Shown in pieces: positions 42,863 to 54,515 of a stretch of DNA of 64,000 nt. Position 1 is the stretch's first letter, and the number at the start of each line of letters is the position of its first letter. Made by a program: the position numbers and the translations under genes. The DNA is taken from the NCBI GenBank assembly GCA_029204225.1, contig CM055101.1, positions 7,030,373 through 7,094,372 of the forward strand, written 5' to 3'. Source of the DNA: Diphasiastrum complanatum. Taxonomy: Eukaryota > Streptophyta > Lycopodiopsida > Lycopodiales > Lycopodiaceae. Below the pieces are notes generated by a model that searched no databases, was not told where the DNA came from, and was given only the letters and a program-made list of their open reading frames with translations.

Positions 42863-43660
42863 GAGGACTTGAGAGTTACTCTGATGGCATGCAGTTCTTT
42901 GCCAACGTGCTCCAATATTTGCCACCGTAGCTTATTCAAAAAGGGCCGCGGCCATAATAATGAAGCATGTTTTGAAGAAAGCCATGCGTTTGCCAGATTT
43001 TCATCATATTGACATGAAGGGCGCTTGTCATGATCGCACAATAATAAAGTCAGGCCACGTTGAGGTGATCCATCTCGGTGACCAAGGGCTTATTGATATC
43101 CAATAGAATGGGAGGTAAAGAATAATCCCAATGAGTTTTCGAGGGTGCCAAGAAGGCGATAAGGCCGCAATTGTCGGCGAAATAGCGCACATCCCTATCT
43201 AGACACCGATGGTACCGCTTATGAAATTGGCTGCAATTTGAAATTAAATCTCGGGCTGGATCTTCGGTTTATACATACTCTGTAAGAACAGGCCAATAGA
43301 TCTTGTTGGTCATGAACTTCGGTGTGAAAGATTCATGCCGTTTGAGAGGGTAGTATTTTGGATTTACACGCAAATAGGTTGGCGTGCTGAGGTAGCATAA
43401 AAATGCTGGCTTATTTGCAAAAAACATGGCATGTCTCCAAGCTAGTTGCGGATCTAAGGCTTGAACTTTGGCTTTATGTGTGCAGCACAGCTTGAGATCA
43501 GGTAAAGTAAACCCGCCGTGCTCTTCGTCCATAGAATACTTTGTCTTGAATTCAGTTGTCGAGGCTTACCAAACCAAAAGGTCAGTAAAAGTGTAGTATA
43601 AATGATTATCGTTCCCATGGGGAGCACCATAAAGAGGTATTCTGTCATTATTGGTGAGAT
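42863..43660 (-). pseudogene. probable LINE ORF2 C-terminal remnant
   Basis: Minus-strand reading from 43648 gives FWFGKPRQLNSRQSILW, then after a frameshift MDEEHGGFTLPDLKLCCTHKAKVQALDPQLAWRHAMFF. The W..K...L pattern followed by GG(F/L)xLPDL is typical of the thumb and tail of plant non-LTR retrotransposon RTs. Further left the reading stays mostly open, with two stops, to about 42870. No catalytic RT block or poly(A) tail is visible. Confidence 0.5.
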
Positions 43661-43853
43661 AAAGTCGACGGGAGACGCGTCCCGCCAATGACAACCTGGG
43701 TTGCCTGAGTGAACAACTATATGTACAGTGTAATTTCATTTTGAGAAATACAGTTGCTATGTGAGCTTGCTATGGAGAGTGTTTTCTGTCTGTATTACTG
43801 TGTAGCATGATCTCTGTTCCTGTGCAACGCAAATTCTAAGTTGGTATCAGAGC

Positions 43854-45141
43854 CGTACAGGGAGTGTACACAGTACAGTGTCGCCGTTGAAGAGAGCTTC
43901 GGGAGAAAAGTAGTCTTCTGAGAGTTTGGGGTCTACGGCGGGTTGAAGACGGAAGAAGAAACACTAGTGCAGAGAGTTTAGCACACAGAAGCTTGGTGAG
44001 CTTGAGACTGTGTGAGAATTCAGATACAAGGGTTGTCGGCTGAATCAGAACCTCAGAAAACGGAATTTTGAAATTCCGAAGTAGGCTATTTGGTGTTTGT
44101 AGTCAGTGTGCATTCAATCGGATACCGTTTGATGAACGGATTGAAGCATCAGCTTTCCAGTAGTAGGGCAACCTCAGAAGAAGAGGATAGGCCTATCAGA
44201 ACACTGTGAATTGGAATCCAAGAACAAATTTGTGTGAAAAACCCTGATCTGGGGTTTGGGAGCACAAAATCAGAGATTTTTCTCTATACTGATCCGTTTT
44301 GCAAGATGTAAAAACTCAGAGGAGGGCGCCCTAGCAGTGCGAATCAGGTCTAAAGAGGCCATGTGGAGCCGTGAGCCAATAGGCGAGCCAGATCAGATCC
44401 AAGGCTTGGCAGCCATAGCTGGTAGGAAGAAAGGAGGAAGCTGTGAGAGAGAGCACACAGCTCGCGCGCGCCCAACGCGATGGATGTTGTAGTGTCTGGA
44501 AGGCCATAGCGATTGTAGGAGCATGGTTCAATGTCCAGATGCAGTTTGGACCTTTGGATGAGGTGTCAGATGCATCGATGGTCCAGAACTTGTGATGGGA
44601 GAGAAACGTGGACCTTAAGATTTGGTTCAGCCATTGGATGGGCTTTGAACAGGGCCCTGAAGAAGTGAAGTGCATTTTGGCCTTCAACTTCATTAAAAAA
44701 TTTCATACTGAAATTGGAGTTGGGTTTCTTCACAAGTGAAGAGTGAAGTTTCTTCAAGGTGAAGAAACAGTTCAAAAACTAGAAAAGTCCCTATTTTTGG
44801 GTCCTTTGCCTGTTTTGACCCAAACAAAAGGCTATAACCTCCAAACGAAGGGCACCCGGACTGTACCTGCAAGTACGGTACAACAAAACAGAGTGATTGC
44901 AGTGGAGAAAGTGTGCGGAGTACGCCAGAAGTGATTTCACCATTCCACTGGGCACGTTGTTGGGAGTTGACGACTGAGTGCATTTCGGAAGGCGACGCCC
45001 ATTTGGCTTTCAAATTGGTGGAAAAGCGGCAAGTGGCCTGGTAAGGGAAAAAGTGCAGGTCATTATTTTCAACTTCTGACATCACTGTTGGCCTCGACAT
45101 ACTGTTTTTAGCCTACGGTAGAAGTTTCAAGCAGTTTTGTG
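43854..45141 (+). other. leader of element H
   Basis: About 1.3 kb of untranslated sequence; the first 285 bases align with 53026-53297. Frames here on both strands (up to 135 codons) show no domain and are taken as chance. Confidence 0.65.
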
Positions 45142-46008
45142 ATGGCAAACATGGGAGAGTCCATTTTGAGTGAAAGTAGCAAATTGGACGGGATTTCTAA
45201 CTATGCAGTGTAGAAATTCAAAATGAAAAACATGCGGATGGAGAAAGACGTGTGGGAAGTCATCACAGGCGATGAGAGAAGGTCGCCAAATGAAGCGGAT
45301 ATCAAAGTGTTCGACAAAAAGATGAGGAAAGCTTTGACCTTCATTAACTTGTCAGTGAAGGCTCACATCATTACCCACATTTGTGATGCTTTTGCACCCA
45401 GACAAACATGGGATGTGCTAAAAGAGCAGTTCGAGACATCAAATCTGTCAAGAATCATGTTTCTAAAGTCAAAGTTGAATAGTGCCCGCATGGAACAAGG
45501 AGAGCACATTCAGACGTACATGACCAGAATCAAGACAATGAGAGATGAACTACATTCTATTGGTGAGCGCATATGTGACGTGGAGCTGGTGCACAATGCA
45601 TTGTGTGGCATTGCAGAATCCTATCAGATGTTTGTGAGCAAAATAGCATCAAGAGAAAGATTGCCAACCTTTGACGAGCTCACAAGAATCTTGATGCAGG
45701 AAGAGCAACGTCGAGAAATGGTGAAAGCTAGACGTGAAAATACTGACGATCAGGCACTTGCGACACGTCAAAAATAAGGCAAGGGCAAGGGCAAGAAGAA
45801 GTCTAAGCAACAATTTGCCAAGTCTCAAGAGGACGAGGGATCTTTCACTAAAACTAAGAAGAAAGGCAAGTGCTTTCATTGTGGTAAAAAGGGCCATTGG
45901 AAGAGTGAATGTCACAAATTCCTGGCAGAACAAGACAAGGGAAAACCAAAACAAGCAGGTAACCTTGTCAATGAGGGTGAGATTGAAGACTCTAGCATCT
46001 TCATATAT
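45142..46008 (+). pseudogene. element H gag
   Basis: ATG at 45142; one frame with TAG at 45211 (in place of the conserved Trp before KFKMKNMRMEKDVWEVI) and TAA at 45775. The gag core has QTWDVLKEQFETSNLSRIMFLKSKLNSARMEQGEHIQTYMTRIKTMRDEL and LPTFDELTRILMQEEQRR; then a basic GKGKGKKKSK stretch and an intact zinc knuckle CFHCGKKGHWKSEC. Two nonsense mutations inactivate it. Confidence 0.88.
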
Positions 46009-47620
46009 GTATTGTCATCTAATCAAGATGATCAAGCATGGTATATTGACTCGGGAGCCACAAGACACATGACAGGTAACAAGAATTGGTTCAGTAGTTT
46101 GAAAGTGTTGGATAATGGAACATCTGTTTCACAAGCAAATGGTGAGGTGTGCAAGATCAAGGGGATAGGCATCATTTCAATCCAACTACTTGATGGCAAA
46201 AGCAGAATGATCAAGGAGGTACTTTACGTACCAGATTTCAAGAAAAATCTACTTTCTATTGGAGTCATTATTGATTAAAAGTTGAAAGTAGAATTCGCCC
46301 ATGATCGTTGCTTTATGAAGGATGTGAACCAAAAGTTCAAAGTTATTGCGGATGGAGTAAGAGAGCCCAATACAAAATTATACAGGTTGAATGCTACAAC
46401 TAAGGGGCAACATGGACTTGTATCGTCCATTCCATTGCAAACTGAGTTGTGGCATAAGAAGCTTGGTCACTTGAACTTGGGAAGCCTCAGTTTGATGAGA
46501 AAATTGGAGATGGTAACAGGATTGCCTACCATAGAAGATCACTTGAAATTGATGTGCAAATCTTGTGTATATGGGAAGCAACATCGAGAGAAGTTCAATA
46601 AAGGGGGTGTTGCAAGAGCAAAGAACATCCTGGATTTAATCCACACAGATTTATGCGGGCCTATGAGGACCATGTCCTTAGGTAAAACCTTCTATTTCAT
46701 GACCTTTATTGATGATATGTCACGTAAGACGTGGATCTACTTCTTGAAGAAGAAATCAGATGCATTTGATAACTTCAAGAGCTTCAAAGCATTGGTCAAA
46801 AATCAGACAGGTAGGAAGATGAAAATTTATCCCTGTTGCGATGAACTACAACCGATGTCCTAAGATCAGATAATGGAGGTGAGTACAAGTCTAATGACTT
46901 CAATGATCTTTGTGATCAATGTGGGATTAAAAGACAATTTACGCAAGCTCATACTCCTGCTCTCAATGGTGTAGCTGAGTGCAAGAATCGTACGATTGTG
47001 GAAAGTGCCAGTTCTATGCTAGCCTGAGATGAAACTACCAAAAGATTTTAGGTCAGAAGCATGTAGCATGCAGTCTATCTTCAAAATAGAAGTCCTACCA
47101 TTGCCATACCAAAGATAACACCTGAGAAAGCATTCACGAAAAAGAAGCCAAAGGTGAACCACTTGCGAATCTTTGGATGTAAGGCCTTTGTACACATTCC
47201 TAAGGAAGAGAGACGTAAACTTGATGTAAAAGCTATCAAGTGCATATTCCTAGGATATGATGATCGTGTGAAGGGCTATAGATGTTTTGATCCAGTGGAA
47301 AACAAAATCCATATAAGCTGTGATGTTATCTTTGATGAATCCAAGATGTATGAAGACGAGGATGTTGAGAAGATAGACACATCCAGTGGGAGAGATGGTA
47401 TAGTGAGGATACCACCTAATGATGATCCATTCATTGACCTTCCGAGTGATGAACATGAGGATAATCTCAAGATACTACTACTCAACCTCAAGAGACAGGT
47501 TGGAGAGGTAGGGACAAATCTTTTGGTGCAAGAAGGATTGAAATTGCAGGTGACAAACGCAAGGAGAAGGATGTACCGTGGGATACATTTTCACCAGGAA
47601 GCCGATCACCTGACATGAAG
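46009..47620 (+). pseudogene. element H protease and integrase
   Basis: Same frame as gag to 46863: protease AWYIDSGATRHMTG, pre-integrase LWHKKLGHLN and CKSCVYGKQH, integrase first Asp in IHTDLCGPMRTMS. A frameshift after 46850 moves to VLRSDNGGEYKSN (second Asp) and NGVAECKNRTI (third catalytic Glu present), with a stop near 47025. The C-terminal part (LRIFGCKAFVHIPKEERRKLDVKAIKCIFLGY) is open at 47154-47500. In-frame stops also occur at 46276-46278. Confidence 0.88.
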
Positions 47621-47759
47621 CTCCCTAAGTGGTTTGAAAGATTGTTGGAGAGCCACGACATGGATGACTTTCCAGGATCATCTAACCAGTGAGAGCTACG
47701 AAGATCAACAAGAGAGAAGACTCAACCTGAAAGGTATGAAACAAATTATGCTCTCTTAT

Positions 47760-49212
47760 CTAGAATTATTCAAAGCAAAGAACCTTCGACTTATGGTGAA
47801 GTGAAGGATGATGACATTTGGGTCAAGGCCATGGGAGAGGAGATGGAGTCAATTGCTAAGCATAGCACATGGGACTTAGTAGAACCACCAGTTGGCAAGA
47901 AACTCATTGGTTGCAAATGGTTATATAGGACTAAGTACCATGCAGATGGAAGTATAGCAAAGCACAAGGCAATATTGGTGATCAAAGGGTACGCACAAAG
48001 TAAAGGCATCAACTATGAGGAGACCTTTGCGCCGATTTGTAAGTGGAATACTCTATGTCTACTTGTTGCTTTAGCTTCACATTTTGGTTGGCCTTTGCAT
48101 CAGATGGATGTGAATGTCACTTGAAGAAAGTGCTTTATGGTCTTAAACAAGCACCACGTGCGTGGTATAGTAGGATTGATGCCTACTTTCGTTCAAAGAG
48201 GATGGTGAGAACACATTCTGATCCAAATCTATATGTCTTATGCTTTGATGGTATGGTTGCTTTTTTTCTTTATGTTGATGACTTGATTATTATGGGAAAT
48301 AATCAAGAGATGATAGACATGATCAAGAAAGATCTCATGGAACAATTCAAGATGACAGATCTCAGCCTGATGCATTATTGCCTTGGAGTAGAAGTGTGGC
48401 AAAAAGGACATGATGTGGGTTTAACACAGGTGAAGTATGTCAAAGAGTTGCTGCACAGGTTTAGGTTGCAGGATTGCAAACCAGTAAACAGTCCTATTGA
48501 AATAGGTAAAAGGCTTTCTAAGCTTTATGAGTCATAGTCATTTGATGCTATGCTGTATAGATAGTTAGTAGGGAGCTTGATTTACCTTACCACGACTAGA
48601 CCAGATATATGCTATGTTGTTGGCATTGTAAGTCAGTTTATGGCAGCACCTACGGAAATGAATCAGAAGACAACTAAACGCATTTTGCATTATGTGAAAG
48701 GCACTTTAGAGTATGGCTTGATATACAAGAAGCATGATGGTTTACCTGAATTGTGTGGCTATGTGGATGCGGATTGGGGAGGTGACTATGATGATCATAG
48801 ATCTACCACAAGGTATGTATTCCAGTTTTGTGGTAGTTGCTTTTCCTAGTCTAGCAAGAAGCAAAGTACAATTGCTCTTTCCACCACAGAAGCAGAGTAT
48901 AAGGCAATGTGTAGTCCAGCACAAGAAGCTATATGGTTGAGACAAATCTTGGAAGAAATTGGCATGAAGCAGAAAAATCCCACGACTTTATATAGCGACA
49001 GTCAGAGTGGCATTCAGCTAGAAAAGAATCCAGTGTTCCATGCGAGAACTAAACACATTGAGATTCAGTATCACTTTATACGTGAGGGGCTGTTGAGTCG
49101 TGTTGTTCATTGTAGAACAGAAGAACAACTAGCTGATAATCTCACTAAGCTACTTACTGGAGAAAAGTTTGATAAGTTTAGATCAAAGCTTTCTGTACTT
49201 AAATTTTGTTGA
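47760..49212 (+). pseudogene. element H RT and RNase H
   Basis: WVKAMGEEMESIAKHSTWDLV, LIGCKWLYRTKYHADGSIAKHKA, YEETFAPICKWNTL, first Asp in LHQMDVNV; then about 27 residues (AFLNG...to VC) are deleted and the frame shifts before LKKVLYGLKQAPRAWYSRI. The YVDD box (FFLYVDDLIIMG) is intact. RNase H: YVDADWGGDYDD, STTEAEYKAM and YSDSQSGIQL, broken by stops near 48537, 48562 and 48849. The end is KFRSKLSVLKFC. Confidence 0.88.
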
Positions 49213-49266
49213 CTTTAAAGCTATGTATATGACTATATAAAAAGTAGACTCTACTTTAAGGGAGAG

Positions 49267-49540
49267 AGTTAGAATTAAAGTAGAATCATTGTGTTACTGT
49301 ATTGTGGGTCCTATCAGTGAATAAGGATCAGTTGGCCTCGCCACGAGGCAAGTCAACGGGACACGCGTCCCGCCAATGACAACCTGGGTCATGCATGGGT
49401 TGCCTGAGTGAACAACTATATGTATAGTGTAATTTCATTTTGAGAAATACAGTTGCTATGTGAGCTTGCTGTGGAGAGTGTTTTCTGTCTGTGTTATTGT
49501 GTAGCATAATCTGTGTTCCTGTGCAAAGCAAATTCTAAGT
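49267..49540 (+). repeat. 3' LTR of element H
   Basis: 274 bp, AGTTAGAATT to AATTCTAAGT; the inner TTAGAATT and AATTCTAA are perfectly inverted. It contains the near-palindrome GGGACACGCGTCCCG (about 49358-49372), also in the partial 5' LTR. Confidence 0.82.
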
Positions 49541-49730
49541 GTTTTTGATTAGCTTTATTTTCGTTTTGGGCACTAGTTGGGTAAGCCTTAGTGCTCTCAT
49601 CTTTGTTGATTCTTTCCGTATTTTCGTTGAAGCTTATTGTAGAAACTGAAAAAGTGGACGAATCTCTATATCCCTATATTACACCCGTAAGTAGATCTAG
49701 CCACCGCATGAACTAGAAATACTTCCAACA
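49541..49730 (+). repeat. gypsy-type LTR remnant (3' part), hairpin-ladder family
   Basis: Collinear with the last part of 27656-28535 and ends TACTTCCAACA. One hairpin remains: GCACTA (49569-49574) with TAGTGC (49588-49593). At the same place the 27656 copy has GCACCA with TGGTGC: a compensated C-G to T-A change. Confidence 0.85.
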
Positions 49731-50581
49731 TTGGCGTCGTTGCCACTTTTTAGGTATTTTTTACCTAGATTCTTCTCCTTTTTGTTTTCTTGCTTCCGTG
49801 TTGTATGTTTGCTTGTTTGCCTATCTCTATCTACCAACAAACAACATGAGTCGTCTCTCCAGGTCCTACATGAGCTGCAGAGCAACTTATCAAGCTGGAG
49901 GGAAGCAACAAAAGAGTCAACTTGGGCATTTTCTTGAAAAGAAATGACTCAAGTGACTTTTTTCCAAACCAACCAGGTATATCAAAATTCGCCAGCCTAT
50001 CTGTAGCCCTAACAGACCCTAATCTTTCATTTTATCACCTCCATGAATTTTGACCACGGTCATATTCTAAGAAAACAGCCTGATATATTGTCAAAATCTC
50101 TTATTTCTAACCCAAATTTTTGTCCTAGAATTCGTCGACTTCACTGAGGCTAGATCTCATCAAGATCAGTCCTCCAGTAGCTCCTCAAATTCTATCTCAG
50201 AGATTTTGTCTGTTTACTTTCAAAAAGTCACATTTTTTTTCCATATTCCCTATCTACCAGTCAAACCTCTCTGTTAGAATTTGCCATCCAGCCTAAGACA
50301 TCGTTCTCAAAGAGTACGATTTCCCTGTCCTACCTGCAAATTCTGAAAGTACAATTTTTTTTCTAGAAAATCTAAAAAAATCATTGTTATGACATTTAGA
50401 ACTCCTTGTCAGAATTCGCGAGTATTACAGTTCGATTTATCTGCCTCTCCACGATTTCTCAGCTTGTCCGCAAATTCTATCACGACCAGAAAGACCAATT
50501 TTTGTCCTACACTATCAATTCTGTAAACAAACTGCCTTTTTGACAAGTATAGTACTGACCTACTCTTCTATATTCTGCATC
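49731..50581 (+). other. PBS and leader of gag-only gypsy copy 2
   Basis: The PBS-like TTGGCGTCGTTGCC follows the LTR end without a gap and resembles the PBS of plant Tat/Athila elements. The leader aligns with 23235-23553 from about 49920. Confidence 0.72.
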
Positions 50582-51550
50582 ATGTCTCGTGACTGTGCTG
50601 AATCTTCTAATTCGGCTCCTCCATGATTAGAACGAAGAATTCCATGTATGGATGCACCAAAGTACGATGGCGAATCTGACCCAGTCCGATTTCTCCAAGA
50701 CTTTGATAATGCATGCCATTTTTATGGAGATACCTCTGAAACTGAAAAGCTTCACCTATTTCCCATGGTACTCTATGGCACCGCCAAGGAATGGTACTTG
50801 AATCTTGAAGCTCCTGATCTTGCTTCTTGGACCACCCTCAAGGACGCTCTCATCAAGCATTTCAAACCATCCAAACTGACTCAGAGCCCACTCATTCAAA
50901 TTACACATATCAAGATGCATCGCAAAGAGTCTGTTTGGAACTACATTGAGCGTTTTAAACGTCTCAAAGTAGAATGTGTTGATGAAAATATCACCGAACG
51001 TATGGCCATAAAACTGTTCTTAGTTGGATTGCCTAAAAACATCCGCCGTGAACTCAAACCAGTTGACCTTTATGATCAACTTAAAGATGTGATGACCGAT
51101 GCTATCTGTGAGAAAGACGAAGGTTCCGATGATGACTTTGACCATCGTGAAAAGGAATCTAAGAATCCAGATAGTCCTAATCACCCGACGTCTAACAATA
51201 TTGCTCAATCTTCTGAACTTCTACATCAAATGGAAACCTAGCAAAAAGCTCAACAATCTCATATGGATAAACTCACTGTCGATTTTCAAACCACCATGAA
51301 AAAAATTGCTGAGAAATCCTTTCCAGCAAGGGAAAATGTCCGGTGTCCAATCTGCTCACAGCATCACACTACTAATGAATGCCCTCGATTGCGAAACCAT
51401 TTTCCAGCAACCACCAGACCCACCATCTATCGAGCTTACCACCTTACCCTCTACAACAGCCTGTGCCATGACCAGGGGTCTACCCACCACGACCAACTGC
51501 ACCAAATCAATACCCATCACCACGTCAACAGTTTGTCTAGAAATACCATG
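50582..51550 (+). pseudogene. gypsy-type gag, copy 2
   Basis: ATG at 50582; a TGA stop follows 14 codons on. From 50648 the frame is open for 197 codons (PKYDGESDPVRFLQDFDNACHFY, AKEWYLNLEAPDLASW, FLVGLPKNIRRELKP), then a TAG at 51239 in place of the Trp seen at the same site in copy 1. The zinc knuckle CPICSQHHTTNEC has the same short CX2CX3HX4C spacing as copy 1. Homology to copy 1 stops at about 51550 without any pol sequence. Confidence 0.85.
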
Positions 51551-52690
51551 TGCATGTGCAACATAAAATCTCCAACCTCTTATTATCATATGATCAGCTT
51601 GAGATAAGTAGAAAGTTGGCATATTGGCACTTCACATTGTCTCAACTCATTTGAATAATATTTAGAGATGAAATTGCCTTTGAAGTGAGTAGCAAGTAGT
51701 AGAGATGTCTATCATCAAATCAGCAGTTGTTGATTTCACATAAAAGTGAAAAATCAACATTTGTGAGCTTTTTGAACAACACCATAGCTTAAGTATAGGC
51801 TTTTATTTGGCTTGAAGATCATGTGAGATAAGCATGCCAAACCAAAGAAAAAAAAGAAGTAAAAGCAATACAAAAACTAGATTATGGAAAAGCATGGATC
51901 AATGATTAGTTACGTAAAACTAGAATTTTATTAACATGACAGAGGACCTTCAGTTTGTAAATAACAAAACTGAACACATTGTAATAATAGGAAATAAATT
52001 TAGAAACTCTACAAAATTAACAACAGAGTTTATAAAGCAATTTAATAAAATTATAACCAAAAATAAAAACTAAAAGAGTATCAATAATGTTGCCTTAGGG
52101 AGGTTGAAAATATTGATAAAACAACAACTTCATTAGATCCGCATCACTCTTGCTTTTGAATTTAGAATGTTTAAGTAGAAAGCAAGATCTGCAAAAAAAC
52201 TTGAACATAACAGGTCCTTCCAAAGTTTCAGCCAAAAAATTTCAAAGCATAAGGCCTGCTTAGTGAATCCTTCAAGATCAAAGTGGGCTAAGGTATATCT
52301 CCCTCTCCTTAGATTCAAGCGTACTTAAAAAATGCCTTGGCAATTTGCAGGTTTGGACCTTTTCACTAGTCTCCATTTTTTAATATGACAATTCGGAACA
52401 ACAAAATGGTGAGCAAAGAAATGATACTGAAGAGGCAATGATAATGACAGGTTGCTTCTCCTGATTGGGTCCCTGACAATGGTGCCAAAAAAATGAGTTA
52501 TATTATCTCATAACATGTTGTTCACTTCAGATTAGAAGATTTTAGTATATAAAAAAAAAAAAAACCTCTTGCTTTGATTATTGAAGGATGGGAAAACCCA
52601 TCAATGTACAAATAGGTGAAAGCATATAGAAAGATAATGCCCATTGGCAACGAGTAATTAAGCTAAAAAGCTTAGTAAAACATAAAATAT
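51551..52690. other. unassigned AT-rich DNA
   Basis: No recognised gene or element. A poly(A) run of about 15 bases lies at about 52549-52563. Confidence 0.35.
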
Positions 52691-52698
52691 TAAACTAG

Positions 52699-52935
52699 TC
52701 ACTCAAAACCTACTGTTTGATGTAAGTCACTAACTAGAATAGTTGCAGTAATAGGTATTGCAAGAAGCTTCAAACTCGCTGCTCCTACAAATTGAGCTCG
52801 TCGAAGAATGAAAGTGCCTGTGAACATTGCAATGCAATAGAAATATGTTGACGATAGAAAGATACAATGAAGGATGGTAACATTACACTTTGTCCAAACT
52901 AGTGTAGAGGCAACAAGAGCCCAACTCCCTGGAAT
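52699..52935 (-). CDS. hydrophobic open stretch, unknown
   Basis: Minus-strand codons from about 52935 to the stop at 52699 read as about 78 residues with two or three hydrophobic segments (SWALVASTLVW, TILHCIFLSSTYFYCIAMFTGTFIL, AASLKLLAIPITATILV) and end DLHQTVGFE. There is no ATG within the unique part; the upstream codons lie in copia H-family sequence. It could be the last exon of a broken membrane-protein gene cut by the H fragment, or chance. I do not recognise a family. Confidence 0.25.
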   Translation of the reverse strand: MPGSWALVASTLVWTKCNVTILHCIFLSSTYFYCIAMFTGTFILRRAQFVGAASLKLLAIPITATILVSDLHQTVGFE

Positions 52936-52937
52936 AG

Positions 52938-53297
52938 CTTGTTGTGGAGAGTGTTTTTTGTCTGTGTTACTGTGTAGCATGATCTGTGTTCCTATTCGAA
53001 GCAAATTCTAAGTTGGTATCAGAGCCATACAAGGAGTGTAGACAGTACAACATCGTCGTTGAAGAGAGCTTCGGAAGAACTGTCTTTTGAGAGTTCGAGG
53101 TTTACGGCCGGTTGAAGACAGAAGGAGAAGCACTGGTGCAAAGCGTTTAGCACACAGAAGCTTGGTGAGCTTGAGACTATGTGCGAATTCAGAGACAAGG
53201 GTTGTCGGCTGAATCAGAACCTCAACAAACGGAATTTTGAAATTCCAAAGCAGGCTATTCGGTGTTTGCAGTCAGTGTGCATTCAATTGGACACCAA
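52938..53297 (+). repeat. copia H-family U5, PBS and leader fragment
   Basis: Aligns with 43768-44127 (GGAGAGTGTTTT..TCTGTxTTACTGTGTAGC, PBS TGGTATCAGAGC at 53014-53025, GAAGAGAGCTTCGG). It breaks off at about 53297 in the leader. A truncated second copy. Confidence 0.88.
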
Positions 53298-53658
53298 CGA
53301 AACTTTGTTTCCTTCTGCCTGAGTTGGCATCGTAAAAATCAATCAAGAAACCATCTAACGACTGCCATGAAGCCTGATAACAAGCAAAAACGGTTCTGTA
53401 AGCAAGAAATAGAAAAGTAAACAATAGGTCCTCTGGAGCAGGGGATCTGTCGACATTTGACCCATTGCCGCTTGCATCACTCACATTTTGAAACGACATA
53501 TGCTGCAAGACTATCTTTGATTGGACCCATGCACGCAATCTGAAATGTCTCCAGATCCGTTCATAGCTCAGAACGACCTGCACACACCATCCCCATGCCC
53601 TGCATACATCCTCAGCTCCTACATCATCCTCTACCCATAGCTTACCCATTGTCTCCAC
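53298..53658 (-). CDS. open frame of unknown function (about 120 codons)
   Basis: ATG at 53658 begins METMGKLWVEDDVGAEDVCRAWGWCVQVVL and continues through AWVQSKIVLQHMSFQNVSDASGNGSN and DLLFTFLFLAYRTVFACYQASW to about 53298, where copia H-family sequence takes over. It contains several Trp residues and a short hydrophobic segment, unlike the retroelement proteins around it. I recognise no family. It may be an exon of a disrupted host gene; the TCTCGACCGA array begins just upstream of its ATG. Confidence 0.3.
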
Positions 53659-53669
53659 CTCCCTTCGTC

Positions 53670-54095
53670 ACCATCTCAACCGAGCATCCTCTCTCACGTC
53701 TCAACCGAACACCTTCTCTTTCATCTCAGCCGAGCCTCTCTCTCTTACAATCTTGACCGACGCAATGCAGGTGCATAAAAAAAAAAAAATTTAAAATCTC
53801 GACCGAAGCGCTCCCTGGAATTTCGGCCGAAGTGTCCGCTGAAGTCTCGACCGAAGTGTCCGCTGAAGTCTCAACCGAAGTGCTCTCTCAAATCTTGACC
53901 GAAGCCGAAGTGCCCGTTCAGATCTTGACTGAAGCCGAAGTGATCTCGACCGGAGTCGAAGCGCCCGCTCAAATCTCAACCGAAGCCGAAGGCAGCGATC
54001 AAATCTCAACCTGAGAGATTCAATCAAATCTCAACCGAAGCAATAAGGTCAAAGCTCGATCGGAGCAATTAACACCCATCTCGATCGGACCATAA
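53670..54095 (+). repeat. TCTCGACCGA degenerate repeat, locus 2
   Basis: About 16-18 degenerate copies of TCTC(G/A)ACCGAA separated by 8-20 bases, with a core of GAAGTGTCCGCTGAAG-linked units at 53812-53890. Orientation is the same as at 29621-30272. Confidence 0.8.
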
Positions 54096-54515
54096 CTTTT
54101 GATCAATACCTCTGATTGCCATTTCGACCAAACCACCATCTTCGCAATACCTTTGAGCCTGAAAAAAAAAAAACACCAAAAAAAAAAAGACATGAATACC
54201 AATTTTTTTTTTTTAAAAAGCAACACTCATACCAATAGAAAGTCCTTTTTATACTGAGTCTCCACCTTCACTTCCTTCAACACCCTAAAAAATCCAAAAA
54301 ACACCAAAAAATCTACCACCAAATTTTTTATGATGAGTCCATCCCCTTGAGACTGATAACCAAAGTTTGTGCAACCTGCAGATCAAAGGTTTTCCTTGAG
54401 ACTGGAACTTCAACTAAGAGAAGAACCACGGAAACACCCAGAGGCAAATGGAGGATACAGACCTCCCAGAAGAAACCAAAGATGGAATCTACCAAGAAAT
54501 CATGCCTTTCCATTC
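54096..54515. other. unassigned DNA with poly(A) and poly(T) runs
   Basis: Homopolymer runs at about 54160-54215; no gene recognised. Confidence 0.3.

Larger units (their letters stand above)
43664..49540 (+). mobile_element. decayed Ty1/copia element H with short LTRs
   Basis: Partial 5' LTR (43664-43841, about 96 bp missing at its start), PBS TGGTATCAGAGC (43842-43853), a 1.3-kb leader, gag-pol in broken frames (45142-49212), a purine-rich tract (about 49254-49266) and a 274-bp 3' LTR (49267-49540). The LTR ends are AGTTAGAATT and AATTCTAAGT instead of TG...CA. The 3' LTR abuts a gypsy-type LTR remnant. U5 and leader sequence of the same family recurs at 52938-53297, and LTR sequence at 32990-33071. 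Confidence 0.88.

Noticed and set aside
44256-45100. Overlapping frames of 63-135 codons in the H leader
   Set aside because: They lie in the untranslated leader, overlap each other on both strands and show no motif.
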